Assembly: GCF_000524195.1 (NCBI RefSeq)
Contig: NW_020170382.1
Span: 1,100,687 to 1,164,686 of the forward strand
Direction of reading: 5' to 3'
DNA: 64,000 nt
Source of the DNA: Echinococcus granulosus
Taxonomy: Eukaryota; Platyhelminthes; Cestoda; Cyclophyllidea; Taeniidae
The position numbers and the translations under genes are program-made. The notes beneath the pieces were generated by a model, which was given only the letters and a program-made list of their open reading frames with translations, searched no databases and was not told the DNA's origin. Position 1 is the stretch's first letter. Each line of letters opens with the position of its first letter. Shown in pieces: positions 21,661 to 33,300 of this stretch.

Positions 21661-23590
21661 AAATTTGCATTTACTTCACGCGAGTCGCAGGAGTACTGGC
21701 CTACAAGAAGTCATTTAATAAATGACAGCTGGATGCTGATACTGCGGGGTCTGAAATAATTCGACACAGCTTAAACACATAAATTAAGGAAGCGAAATTT
21801 GTCTTTCTAAATAAATATATCTGCACCAAGATTTCTAACACTTTCCCAAAACCGAATCCTTATGAAACCGTTACAGTGAAATAAATAAAGAAAAATATTT
21901 TTACTAAATGTCGAGATGCTTATCAGGCCCAATAGCGACAGAATGTCTGAACTTGAGTTGAACTCGCATTTTTAATTTTAGGGAGCCGATTTATTCCAAA
22001 ACTACCATTTTGCTCTTCAGACCCACCGATTTTAAAACAACCTTGTAAATTTATCATTCTTTGATCTTGTTTAAGTCTCACTTGAGCCTTGATGATAAAA
22101 TCTGATCCAACCTAAATATGAATAGAGATTTTACATCATGGAAATAATTCATTTTTACTGACCCGAGGTTTTTTACTGGTAGGGTTCTTCATCTCTCCTT
22201 CATCGCCCAAATGCCTCGGTTTTGTGGCCACGCCTATATTGTCCAAAAATTATGTGGGCCATTACTAAATTGTTCTCCTCTGACACGGTCCATTAAGTTT
22301 TCAGCGATGATCCAGGGCTATACACTCATGGCAGTGGGGAGTGTCCTCAATTTGAATGAAGAATGGCTCCAATTTCGCCGAAGGATTGAGAAAGATGAAG
22401 GCTACGGGAGGCAGATATCCATTTTAAAAGGCTTGGTCTGCAAAGACCCACTGCTGAGAATTTGAAATGGAGTCCAATTTTGGCAAATCTGCAACCTGGA
22501 GCTCTACATAATAATCTCTAATGCAGCAAGGTCAGAAAACACGAGCCATAGTTGACCTTAAGAAGGTCATCTATTTCTCTTGTTACTTTTAGGCAAATAA
22601 CACTACAAAATACGACCGACATGCAGTACATTCGCATTACACACCACGGCTCAGCATTTGGCACAATCTTCCCAGTAGAATCTCCACCCATTCAGTTCGC
22701 ATTTTACATGAACCGACATTCAAGTATCCCGACTGCACATGGAGCAGTTGCTGCCACCGAAGTAGAACATTCCTTCTATGACCTGACTTTACCGTATGAC
22801 CTTCTACCCTATCTAGCCACAGGTCCCAGGTGATCTGCATAGGAAAGCTCCGGAGAGCGATCGGTGGGAATAGGAGTGAGACTATCAGTACTCTACCGTG
22901 CCTTCAATAAATATATAATCACTCAAACTCCTTGGTATTTGTGGGTCATATCAAAATCTTGGTGACCTTCAGGCTGTACCAGTAGCTTCTCTTCTACTTT
23001 GTTATTGCCCTTCAGAGATGACTCGGGGAGCTATACCAGAGGGACAAGAAGAAATCAGTTCCAAAAATACTAATTGATTACTAAACTTTGAAGGGTGTTT
23101 TGCCACAGAAATCAACCAATTAGTTGGAGAAGGAGATATCCAGCTGGAAGGCTCGGTGAAGTTGCTAGTAGTTTTGTAAAGTTTCAGAATCGCACATCAC
23201 GGTATGATGCGCTGATTATACCAGACATTCAATTAATCATCAACTGCATAACATAATTTTATGGCATCAGACATAAAAATTTGTCCCTTTTCGCATCACC
23301 CTTGATGACTTCACAGTCACAAAAATACAGCTAGCACTCTTGGTCAACTAGCTTAACTCATTGCCTTTCTATCTGCAGAAAGGTTTAACACAGAAATGGT
23401 ACCTTGTGACGACTAAGAAGGGGATATCGCCGCAAAAATTGCTGAGCATAAGTAAAATTGCATATCTATTTGGTTTTAAGAAATTCCAAATTATTCATTG
23501 TTTCTACACACTAAAATATACCCTAATTTAGTTAAAATATGCAAAAGATATAGGAGGCACTTAATGCTTTCGTAATGTGCTCTACATTTA
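21661..23590. other. Intergenic, no gene called
   Basis: Plus-strand open frames at 22211-22465 and 22552-22833 have no splice or homology support. An AATAAA at about 22908 follows the second. They may be degraded repeat sequence. Confidence 0.4.
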
Positions 23591-23599
23591 TCTTAGTTA

Positions 23600-24120
23600 G
23601 GGGTATCGTCCATCTCTCTTTCTATCCATGCACACATCATCTAACTATTTGAAAATAACTGGAAGTTGTACTAGGTAGCTTTCTATAATACCCCTTTTCC
23701 TTCACCACATTCTTCATGTTCTTTTTGTCCTTCCTGCCCTCCCTGCCAAATGGATATGACCGACCAATCTGTGAGAGAAGGAAGATGGTCCTATTCTGAT
23801 TCACGCAAGGCAAAGTGGCACAATCGTAACAAAGCTGAACTTAGTCATGAGAAGCGATGAACTTTAAAGCAACCCTATGGTAGGAAAAAGTGGCGAAGGG
23901 GAAAGGCTGTGGGATATAATGTCCTACTCCATCCTTGGTAATCATTGGCCATTTATTCAGGTGACAAATATAACTATCTCTTGGCATTGGACAATCGCAT
24001 GGGATTATGACTAGATGGAGGGAGGCTGGAGAAGAAACGAATGCGACTAGAACTTGATTGTTTGCTACTATAGGCAAAGATTTTCACCACTGTGGAATGG
24101 AAAAGCAAAGTTGATGAGCT
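23600..24120. repeat. Dispersed repeat family 2, copy 1
   Basis: Starts with CCATC-rich and CT-rich sequence, then a body with CTGCCAAATGGATATGACC, GAAGATGGTCCTATTCTGAT, TCTCTTGGCATTGGACAATC and CCACTGTGGAATGG. The same blocks recur in the same order at 27150-27735 and 39600-40085. Non-coding, no terminal repeats seen. Confidence 0.75.
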
Positions 24121-27100
24121 GATGGCAGATTTAATGTGAATGACACTCTACCTAACCATCATTATAAAGGAAATTACGTAGACTAAAGACCTCTCTGTAG
24201 ATACGATTCTCTAGTCTTTCTACGGTACATGAAAGGCAAATAATATTTTGTTGTGATTTCACTGCTTTACTACTGTCTTTTAAGACCTTAGTGAAAAATT
24301 ACAAAAAAAAAAATTAACGTGGTTAAGCAATAATCCTTTTTGCACTCCCAAATTTTCACACCATCTTTCTGTTTCGGCTTAAAGTTCCACTTTGTCACTT
24401 GATTACAGCATAAGCGAATATGCCACACCATGTATGCTGGATGAAAACAATACATTATCCCACAAATTAGAATCCTTTTTTATGCGTTTAGAGGAAGAAA
24501 TGTACGTAAAATGCGGGCAATTCATCAGTGTTTAGTAATATTGCTACAGCATTATGTAAAACACCTTACACCTTCACTGTGACATTGGATTTTAACATGT
24601 AATGTAATTTTACTGGGTGGATGTGACATTTGTGATGTTCAAGTCACCTTTATAGAGACTTTCTCCATGCTAATACAAACACATATTCTTCTACAATAGT
24701 GCAAAATAGTTCCATTGGTTTGCTTGAATGAAATTTTTGAAGTGAATCGGCTTCCAATGAATAAGATCCAAATCAAGAAGAATTTGCCTAGGGAACTCTC
24801 CTGCACCCTCACTTTGATACCCAAATATGCATATTGGGTGAAAAACCAAAATAACAGGAAATGCAGTTTTGGCAATTCCATACCCAAAAAAGAATTAAAA
24901 AGAAGGGAATGATTATTGGGATGAGATTTTGCCAGTGGTCACGAAGGGAAATTAGTGAGTTTCCTCGGGCTACAATCTTGACTTCGGCTTGCATCAAGGC
25001 TACATGTGACTTTATGAGGTGTGTGGCCCCAGAAGAGGCGAATTCTCAGTTAAAAATAACTTCTTGGCAAGTTAATTAACAAACTGTTCATTGTAATCTG
25101 GTAGATGGTAGAGCGAGAATATTATATAAATTTACGAACGCAAACATTTAAATGTAGTGGAATTGTGAGAGTAAAAAAAGTGGCATATCTCACATTCTAT
25201 TCAGAAATACTATGGCCTGAAAGGTCATTTAAAGCAATAACAGTAAATTAGCTTAGAAACTTCATTTCTTTTCTGAGAAGCAGAGGCCACACTTTCAACT
25301 CCTAGGAAAATTTTTTGACAGCAATTTACTCCTTCACCTCGTGAGAAGAAAAAAATCTCTCCAAAACGATGAATAATTAAGAGGGCGACAAAAACCATAA
25401 TTTCCCTCATTTTTCCCTCCATTTGTGTCGAAGGAAAATCGTCAAAACCGAGGCCGTTGAAACGCTATTATTACCTGCACGTTTAGGCTAGCAATACTCT
25501 GGGGCAGTAAATCGACAATGGCAACTTTTTCTGGGTGGCCGCAGGTCAGGTTAAGTAAGTTCATGACAGTACTATCAATCATTCGTTTCCTTGAGGAAAT
25601 AATTGGGAGCAAGGGAAATCCGCATACCTTCCCTTGCGCTTTCAGGGACATCAGTGCAAGAAATAAAATATGGAACCTGGTGAGCTTTGAGATAGGATCT
25701 CACGATTGTTCTTTTGCAAGGTCTTTCATTACCAAGCTTGTGTTTGAAACGTGCTTGGTTTAAGTGATTAGTAGTGGCAAACCTCGCCAAAGGTGGACTC
25801 AGAGTAGGTGGTAATTAAAAGAAAAATCCTTATTTCGTCCACTTTAATGCTGGAAAGTAGTAAGCTGTGGTCTAAGTATGACTTTCGTGTTCGAGGCAGG
25901 CACCATTCGTAAAGCTTTTGCCTGTATCATTTATAGATCCTTGGAGGATGTTATTAAATGAGGGGCGCAGGAAGAGTGACGTGAAAGTGGGATAAAATAA
26001 TCATAAAGACCACGAAGGTATTAAAATTCAGTGAGCCGAAAGAACAGCAGAATGTATGAAATACCCAAAATTATTCCACAAAACTGATTTAACGCTGGAT
26101 TTCTGCTCTGTGTAAAACCTTTAAAAAGCAGGCATTTTAAACAGTCTTGATGATTTGAAGCAGTTTCTACAGTAGCCGAATAATCAGAGAATTGTTAAGG
26201 ATGCCGTGTAAATGAGGCGCCTTGCAGTCCCCTTAAATTTGCAGCACTTTTGATGTGCTTTTCCTTTACACAAACCAAACTCCACCTTGGGTCAATTTCG
26301 CGCGGCCTAAATGCACGAAATAGTGTTTCGGTTTGGCGGAATTAATGTTGCGGTTCCATCAGCACCTTGGAACTGAAGTTTATTCCAGTTCTACAGAAGG
26401 AGTTATAGGCACATAAGACCTAAAAATAGAGTATTAAGACAAAATTATGCAGGTGTTAAATTTTAAAGCTAGATAAAATTATGCCAGAGATTTCGCCATC
26501 ACATCATCTACTAGGCTCTTGGATAAAAATCGTCTGTCCTGGGCTACAGAAAATACGCTTGATTTAAAGGCATGCCCTTCAAAAGTGGAAAAGGATGCAT
26601 TTTCTCCTAAGCCAGACTCATTCTGCATCAATGTGATTGTTTCAAGCTCAGCAGATCTGTTTGCAAAATGATTTGGTAGAGAAAAAGTTATCATGAAACC
26701 AAATCAGAACTTGCGTTTCGTGCATGTGACGCTGGTGGTGAACATGTTCAGTTGGCATTTCACTGTACTGAGTGTGATCAGTGGCGCTGCGCTTTGAGAG
26801 TTTTCACACCTGGTCAAGACTAACTAAAAAACCCCAGCATCGTAAAAAAATGCTTAACTTTGGGATTTGCAAAGAGCACATTACTGTTCATCTTTAAAGA
26901 AGTGTATTTTTGAAGCTTCTAAGCGAGTCCTAACTTTACGTCCACTCATTGCGATTTCCGAAATTGTCTGAAATGCCTTAAAAATTTAGAAAGCAGGAAA
27001 GCTTATACCCGTGGCCAAAATGGATGGTATGGAATGTCGTTTCAATTGTCATAAGACTACCCCTGTCCTCAGTTGATACGGTAGATTACAGGCACGAGTC

Positions 27101-27149
27101 TTCACTATGAAGTGCTCAATTACTTTTGGACCAACCAAACAGTAACTAC
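24121..27149. other. Intergenic, one weak candidate exon
   Basis: About 3 kb without a supported gene. A minus-strand stretch at about 25478-25650 reads LLNLTCGHPEKVAIVDLLPQ and ends at a good GTAATA donor, but no partner exon could be joined in phase. Confidence 0.4.
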
Positions 27150-27735
27150 CGCTGAGATCAATCCATCCATCCACCTTTTTTCTCGTATCCATCTCTTCAG
27201 CCCTTATCCATCCATCTATTCAGCCATCCCTCCATCTGTCTGTCTATTATCCATCGACCAGATACTACCCCATGCAACCTAAAGATGTACAAGAAAAGTT
27301 CCTCCACCACTCGTCCTTTACGTCCTTCTTATCCTTCTCCCCCTTTCCTACTCCTTTTTCTTCGAGTTCTTTGTGTATTTAGTATCCTTCCTGTTACCCC
27401 TGCCAATTAGACATGACTAGTTAACCAATGAATGAGAGGGAAGATGATCCCATTCTGAGTTGTAAAAGACAAAGTAGCACCTCGCACCAATGCCGAAATT
27501 ACTCATGAGAGGAGGTATATTTTAAGGTAACCTTAGGGTAGGAGCGATGGATGGGGAGCAAGAGTAGTCGTCGGATAATCCTTCAGGTGATAGGCATAAA
27601 AATCTCTTGGTATTGGACAATCTTATGTGATGAAGACAGTCGGGGGAAAAGGTGAAGTAGAGACGAAAGTGACTAGAGCTGGGTTGATTGTTCCTAGAGG
27701 CCAAAACTTCCATCAATGTGGAATAGGTTGATTTG
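27150..27735. repeat. Dispersed repeat family 2, copy 2
   Basis: Opens with an ATCC-type simple repeat (27160-27260), then CTGCCAATTAGACATGACT, GAAGATGATCCCATTCTGA, CTCTTGGTATTGGACAATC and CATCAATGTGGAATAGG, matching copies 1 and 3. Confidence 0.75.
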
Positions 27736-30270
27736 TGTCTAGTTGAGAATGGACTAAACCATACATTAGCGCGGTAACTATTTTAACAAATAAGATTTTA
27801 AAAGTAACTTCTTACAGTTTCTAACTAATTTTAATCTAATTCTGCAAGAACTTAATTGATAAATCAAATATTTCTATTTTGGGATGTAATTTGACTGCAA
27901 CTTTGCTTTATTTTGGCGCAAACGATGGCGCCCCTGTAGAAAAAACTTGACTGAAGTATAAGTTCCATTACTTGTAGAAGCAATCTTTAATTAGATGCGA
28001 TGTTTAGTTTGTTGACATTCCTTTCGTGAACACAGGTAAGGATAACATAATCATTGCGACCAGAACAGTGGTCTGATTCCAAACCATTCCTGTTTCTGCA
28101 ACACAAAACTCAAGAAGCTATTTTAACCTCAAAGTAAGAAATAGGTAAAATAAACTTCGGCTCAGTGGACCTTAATGAGGATACGATCCACATTTTGCTG
28201 TACAGAGAAATTAACAACAAAATCAAACGAGGGCAAAGCGCTACGATTAATTATCTTCACCTTATGTTCCGAATGCGATTGGGATGGGTAGTCCACAAAC
28301 ATCATCCTATTCACCATTTGTCGAGAAACATGGCAAAAGTGGGAGGAAAAGTAAGTGGATTATTGTTTCAAGAAGCAGCATTGACAACTTTGTCAAAAAA
28401 CCGACAAAANNNNNNNNNNNNNNNNNNNNNNNNNNNNNNNNNNNNNNNNNNNNNNNNNNNNNNNNNNNNNNNNNNNNNNNNNNNNNNNNNNNNNNNNNNN
28501 NNNNNNNNNAAGGTTGATCAGTGATTTGTGGAGGGATCAGAGCATTGAGTTGACCGTCTCGTGGAGAGGAAGTGCAGAAATATTAATCTGATGTAAAATT
28601 TTCTGATTGACTCCCCAAAATGCAGGCTAATCCACTTTTTTTCCTAATCCTGGTTAACAAACCTGCCTTCGGTCTGATGAAAAAATCTGCACTGCTTTAG
28701 CAGCGCCTTATTTGTGGTGCTTCCCGTGAGTAATTGCAAAAAATCTGATAGTATTAGTCAGATATCGGTAAAGTTTTACTGCTAAGATAAAGGAAAAGCA
28801 CATATTTCGAAATGCATGATGATAAACTATAAAATACTGCGCAAATTAACTGAAAAGTAGCGGAAGTGGACAGCAAAGTGGTATTTGGATCCCAGCAAAT
28901 CCTAAAGATATATGCTTGTATACGTCAAGTAATTGTGAAAAGGTCACTTTTATACAACTTCTAATTTAATAGGATGGTTGCGCGTTGCTATTAGTTCAGC
29001 TAAAGCCTTAATCTCCACGGTGTTGGAATGGTACCCTACTCGTGGCACCTATGGCTCCAGTACTCCAGGTCTTCATTGCATCGACATGAAAGCTAATTCT
29101 ACACTCCTATGTCTTATAATGCCGTTAAGAGTAACGCAAACAATTAAAAGGGAAGTTAAAAACGGTCTGTTTTGATGCTACTTAATATTATTACATCAAT
29201 TCCCCAATAAAATTTAGAATGAGACCCATAAGTGGGAAGCTCTTAGCTTTACTAAACAAAATACTTAATGTCGACGTGAATTTTATTCAGGAAAGGGGTT
29301 AACCAGTGGAAAAAATATATTTTAAGATCGCCACCTGAAGCATCATTTACCAATGGCTACATCTAGAATGAATTGGCCATTAAATTAAGATCAAGATAAG
29401 ATAATTCTATCTTCTGCAACCCTCTATATACGATGGGATGAACCTACAATCTATGACAGCCTTACCACTTAATTGTCATATCTCTGTGATCATGTGCCAT
29501 AAAACTTAAGGATTATCCTTCACAAAGTATCTTCTTTACAAAACATTACTTACCAATCATCTGTATCACTTTACAATTCTGATGCCAGCGGTAAAAGTGC
29601 AGCCAGTGATGTCTGTCAATTCGTGGCGCCGTTTGTAAATGGACCGTCCCGAATACCATCCACTTTCGGCTTTTGCTCCCATTATGCTGGTCAACACATG
29701 ATTTGCAGACAGTCCAGCACTAGGTCACTTTTATTTACCCCACACACAAATCCGTCCCTCATTTGGGAAATTTATCACATCTCATCACAAAGTAAGCCAA
29801 CTTCGTGTCGTGTTATAAACAAGTTGTACTAGTAAAAGATAAGACATTTCTGTTCATTGTACCTTTTCACCTTATTGAGGAAGTAGAAGGACAAATAAAG
29901 GCTATGCACAAATGGTTTTGCGCGCAACTTTTGGAAATATTTATGATTAATACATTTCTGGCGTTAAACACCTCGTCCTATGAATGCGCTTTATCTTCTC
30001 AAGTTCGAAAGAGCTGGCCTAAGCAGTACGAAATTGACTACACATAACAAATTGTCATAGATACTGATAAAAGTTACTAAAATGTTTGTTCATTTTAACT
30101 TAGCCACGAAATGGGCAAAGTATCTATCTAACCCTTGATGCGCTTCTGTTAAATGGTTAAATCTAGGGAAGAAGACTACGTGTTCATTTGCGCTTTGGAA
30201 GGTAACCGCTTCCATGATCAACCGAGCGGTAGAATGCTAATTTCTATCATCGAAAAAAACATGAGGTTAC
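27736..30270. other. Intergenic, no gene called
   Basis: Contains an assembly gap and only short open frames without splice support. Confidence 0.5.
28410..28509. other. Assembly gap, 100 N
   Basis: Exactly 100 N, in intergenic sequence. Confidence 0.99.
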
Positions 30271-30472
30271 TGCAAGGCGTTAGTTGTTTAACTTTCAGTT
30301 TTGGTAAATGGATTACTTATGTGCTCTGCCATTGTACTTCCGTTGCGATATGGCCTTCGGGCCGTGCCGGTAGTCCTTAGCCTTACTGTAATTGCAATAT
30401 ATGTACATATACTGCCCAAGTATTATGTCTTCGTTCTTCTTCAGAGAAGTCTCGGGGCCCTAAAGTTATAAC
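30271..30472 (+). repeat. Solo LTR, family 1 (copy C)
   Basis: Carries the shared GGCCTTCGGGCCGTGCCGGTAG block, ATACTGCCCAAGTATTATG and CTTCAGAGAAGTCTCGGGGC tail. The 5' end is diverged, so the start is approximate. Confidence 0.65.
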
Positions 30473-31850
30473 AATTTTAAGTAATTCTCTTGTCATCACC
30501 TCCCTTACCCATTCCAGTTAACCTGTCTTACCGCCTGCTTCATAACAATAAAGTAGTTTGGAGCGACACTAAGAAGTTTGCTTACATGTTACTGGTACAT
30601 TCTAAATTTCCCATGGTGTAAAAAACTTTTACCACCATGGTGACTGCTGAAAATGATTTAGTGGTTGTATGCCATCTGCCAATCCATTGGATAATAGGCA
30701 ATGCGACTTCAATATTTTATAAGCTTGAGTATATTTAAGGGTGTCGCGGAAATGCAAATGTCCATCTTCGCTGATTGCTCGGTAAAAGAAAAAAGGAAGG
30801 CAAAAGAGAGTGTGCTTAAAAAATTTGTGAAATCTGAAGCCAAATAAAAGCACACGTTTAAAAAGTGACATGGATGTCTGATCTGCCTCCTCACTATTCC
30901 CTTCAAAGACGCTTTAATTTATCCAAAAATGTGTGACAAATTACGGGCACCTTAATTTAAGAATTTGTTTTGAAGGTGAAAAATTTGGACTTTAATTTAT
31001 GAAATTTTCCCCTTTATCAGCAGTTTAAGTTTTTCTTTCATATCCTAAAAAGCCATAATTAGTTCTTTCTTGGGTCCTTTTGAGGAGCAATTTTCAAGCT
31101 CTATAATTAGTAAAATGCACGTCTTAAATCTTACTAAATTTGAACTTTAATGCTTGGCTACGAAAAAATGCTGCAACCTCGCACCTAAATGTCTGTAGAT
31201 TTGTACTTTTGTTTTGCGCATTAAAAAGGGAAGCAAAAAAGTTCCTTAAAATAATTTTGTCCATACTTTTACATCGAACTGGGTTGCTATAAGTAGCCTA
31301 GAATCACCACTGAAACCTGTAAATCGGCGCGGTGTGCTTTGATTCAACATAAAAGCACTCATTTCATTAATCGCTAAAGTCAAAGTAGCTATTTGGTCAC
31401 ATCACTTCCATTTCGTTCTATTTAATATTCCACCCATTTTCCGCTTTTATGATTGACGAATCAAGCTGAATTTCCAACTTCATTGCTTATGAACAAAAAA
31501 TGTCGCGGTATACGTTTAGAGAACTCAAAAAGCGTCCTGCCATACCTTTTTTTAAACAAAGGATTTAACAAATTTACTATTCAAGCCCTAAAGCAAAAAG
31601 TTGAGGGGTAAGGAATTTACGAGCACTCTGAATATAGTTTAAAGGCACACAATGAATTATAGTAGCAAACAAGTGAAGATCCACGAATTCTCCACAAACT
31701 AAATCGCTGACACCGTATGTAATGGGCGAAGCTTCCTATCTTAGACCGCTAGGTCTTCAAGATAAAGTGGCTTTGATCACGATTGGGTCACCGGCGCCTC
31801 CAGAGGCGCGAATTTAAGATGTTGATTGGGGGGTTGTCACCTGAACTTTA
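30473..31850. other. Intergenic, upstream of the receptor gene
   Basis: AT-rich, no exon seen. The last 60 bases become GC-richer and include a hairpin at 31794-31809. Confidence 0.5.
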
Positions 31851-31885
31851 TTCGCCACACCGGTACCTGATTCGTTACTCTTCCA

Positions 31886-31925
31886 CCAATCGGAGGACTC
31901 CTTTTCCCAAGGAAATATATAAAAA
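31886..31925 (+). promoter_or_regulatory. CCAAT and TATA promoter of the receptor gene
   Basis: CCAATCGG at 31886-31893 is followed 30 bases later by TATATAAAAA at 31916-31925, so a transcription start near 31945 is expected. It sits just upstream of the non-coding first exon inferred for the GPCR. Both elements are seen; their use is inferred. Confidence 0.5.
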
Positions 31926-31944
31926 CTGGAAATATGCCTATTAG

Positions 31945-32006
31945 AGAGAAATTTGTTTGGACCAATATGAAAGTAGCTACGTCAGACTAAAATTACTATA
32001 CCCGAG
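31945..32006 (+). other. Inferred 5' UTR exon of the receptor gene, with short uORF
   Basis: Runs from the expected start site to CCCGAG|GTGAGT at 32006. The intron 32007-32639 minus one base ends at GCCTTGCAG (32638), 26 bases before the receptor ATG. The exon contains ATG AAA GTA GCT ACG TCA GAC TAA (31967-31990), a seven-codon upstream reading frame. Confidence 0.45.
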
Positions 32007-32664
32007 GTGAGTACCAAGAGGAATATTGTATTTAAACTAAAGCTGGTTTTAATGAGTAAATATTTTAATATCTGCCCATTGTCATGAACGTTAACTTCGT
32101 GTCTTTCTTTCAGTTAGTAAATTTAGATCGGTTTTTTAGCAGGGATAATTCTTTCGACCTGCTGAAGGAAGTACCAGTAGGGCATTCCAGACTTTGTTAG
32201 ACTATCGTATAATGCCAATTTCACAGTCTAAGTGATTATGAGATTATCCTACTTCAACTGTGATTATGCGGGAGTTTTTCGCCTCTCGAATAAAATCGAA
32301 TAAATAATTTTATATGCACTTTATTTCAGTAAAACGCAGATTACAACTTTTGGTTGCTTTTTGGCAGAAGAGCATTAAATGGTAAATAAAATGGTGATTT
32401 TAATGTAATGGGCATACTGGTTTAGGGGAAAAGAAAGTGCTGTAAGTAGGGGGACTTTATAATGACGAACAGAGGACTAGCGTCGTAAAAGATTTTGTGG
32501 TTGGTTTGGAGAGGAATGCAGGGAGACATTCGAATGTAGTTGAGTGGGATGACGGATAAACTCCATCATGGACGTTAAAACAAGCAAGAAAAGTTGCAAT
32601 ACACACGCATCAGTAATTGTATTGTCATTGCCTTGCAGGGACGAAGCGCGAAAATCCCCTGAAA

Positions 32665-33300
32665 ATGACTTTAATGACCAGCACTTTGACAGAGCAGATT
32701 CCTGCAATCATGATAATGCTGGGCATTTTCTGCAGCATCGGCTGCATCGGCAACACCATTGTGATTGTGATCTACTCTACCAAGCATGATCGTCTGACCT
32801 CCACCGTGTTCATCCTGGCTCTGGCGATGGTGGACTCTTTTGCCTGTGTCTGTCTCATGCCTCTCACCATTTACATTGAATCAGTAGAGTGGCGCATTCA
32901 GTCGGAGTTCCTGTGCAAGTTCTACTATGTCATCAACAACTCTTTCATTCCCTTCTCTTCTCTTCTCATTTCGGGTATTGCCTTTGATCGCTACTTCGCT
33001 ATCTGTCATCCCTTCTCCAAGATCATCACCGTGAGTCGGGCTAAGCAAATCATTGTTGTAATGCTCTCATTAGCCCTCCTCCTCGGCGGTGTGTCTTCCA
33101 TGACGATTGTGGTGTCGCTGATTCCCACCGCCAACACCTCTGCGCCAGAGTATGAATGTACGGAGACGCGAATGCTGAATACTACGAAGAGCCAAATGGC
33201 CATTTACCATATTGTTCAGGGCAGTCAGATCTCCAGCTACGTGCTTTGCATTCTTTCAGTGGTCATCCTCTATGTTCTTATCTTTCGATCAGTTCTTCTC
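32665..33300 (+). CDS. GPCR coding exon 1, TM1-TM5
   Basis: 212 codons from the ATG at 32665 to CTTCTC|GTACGT. Encodes TM1 to TM5 including the GIAFDRYFAICHPF motif. The ATG at 32665 is the first in frame after the GCCTTGCAG acceptor. Confidence 0.95.
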
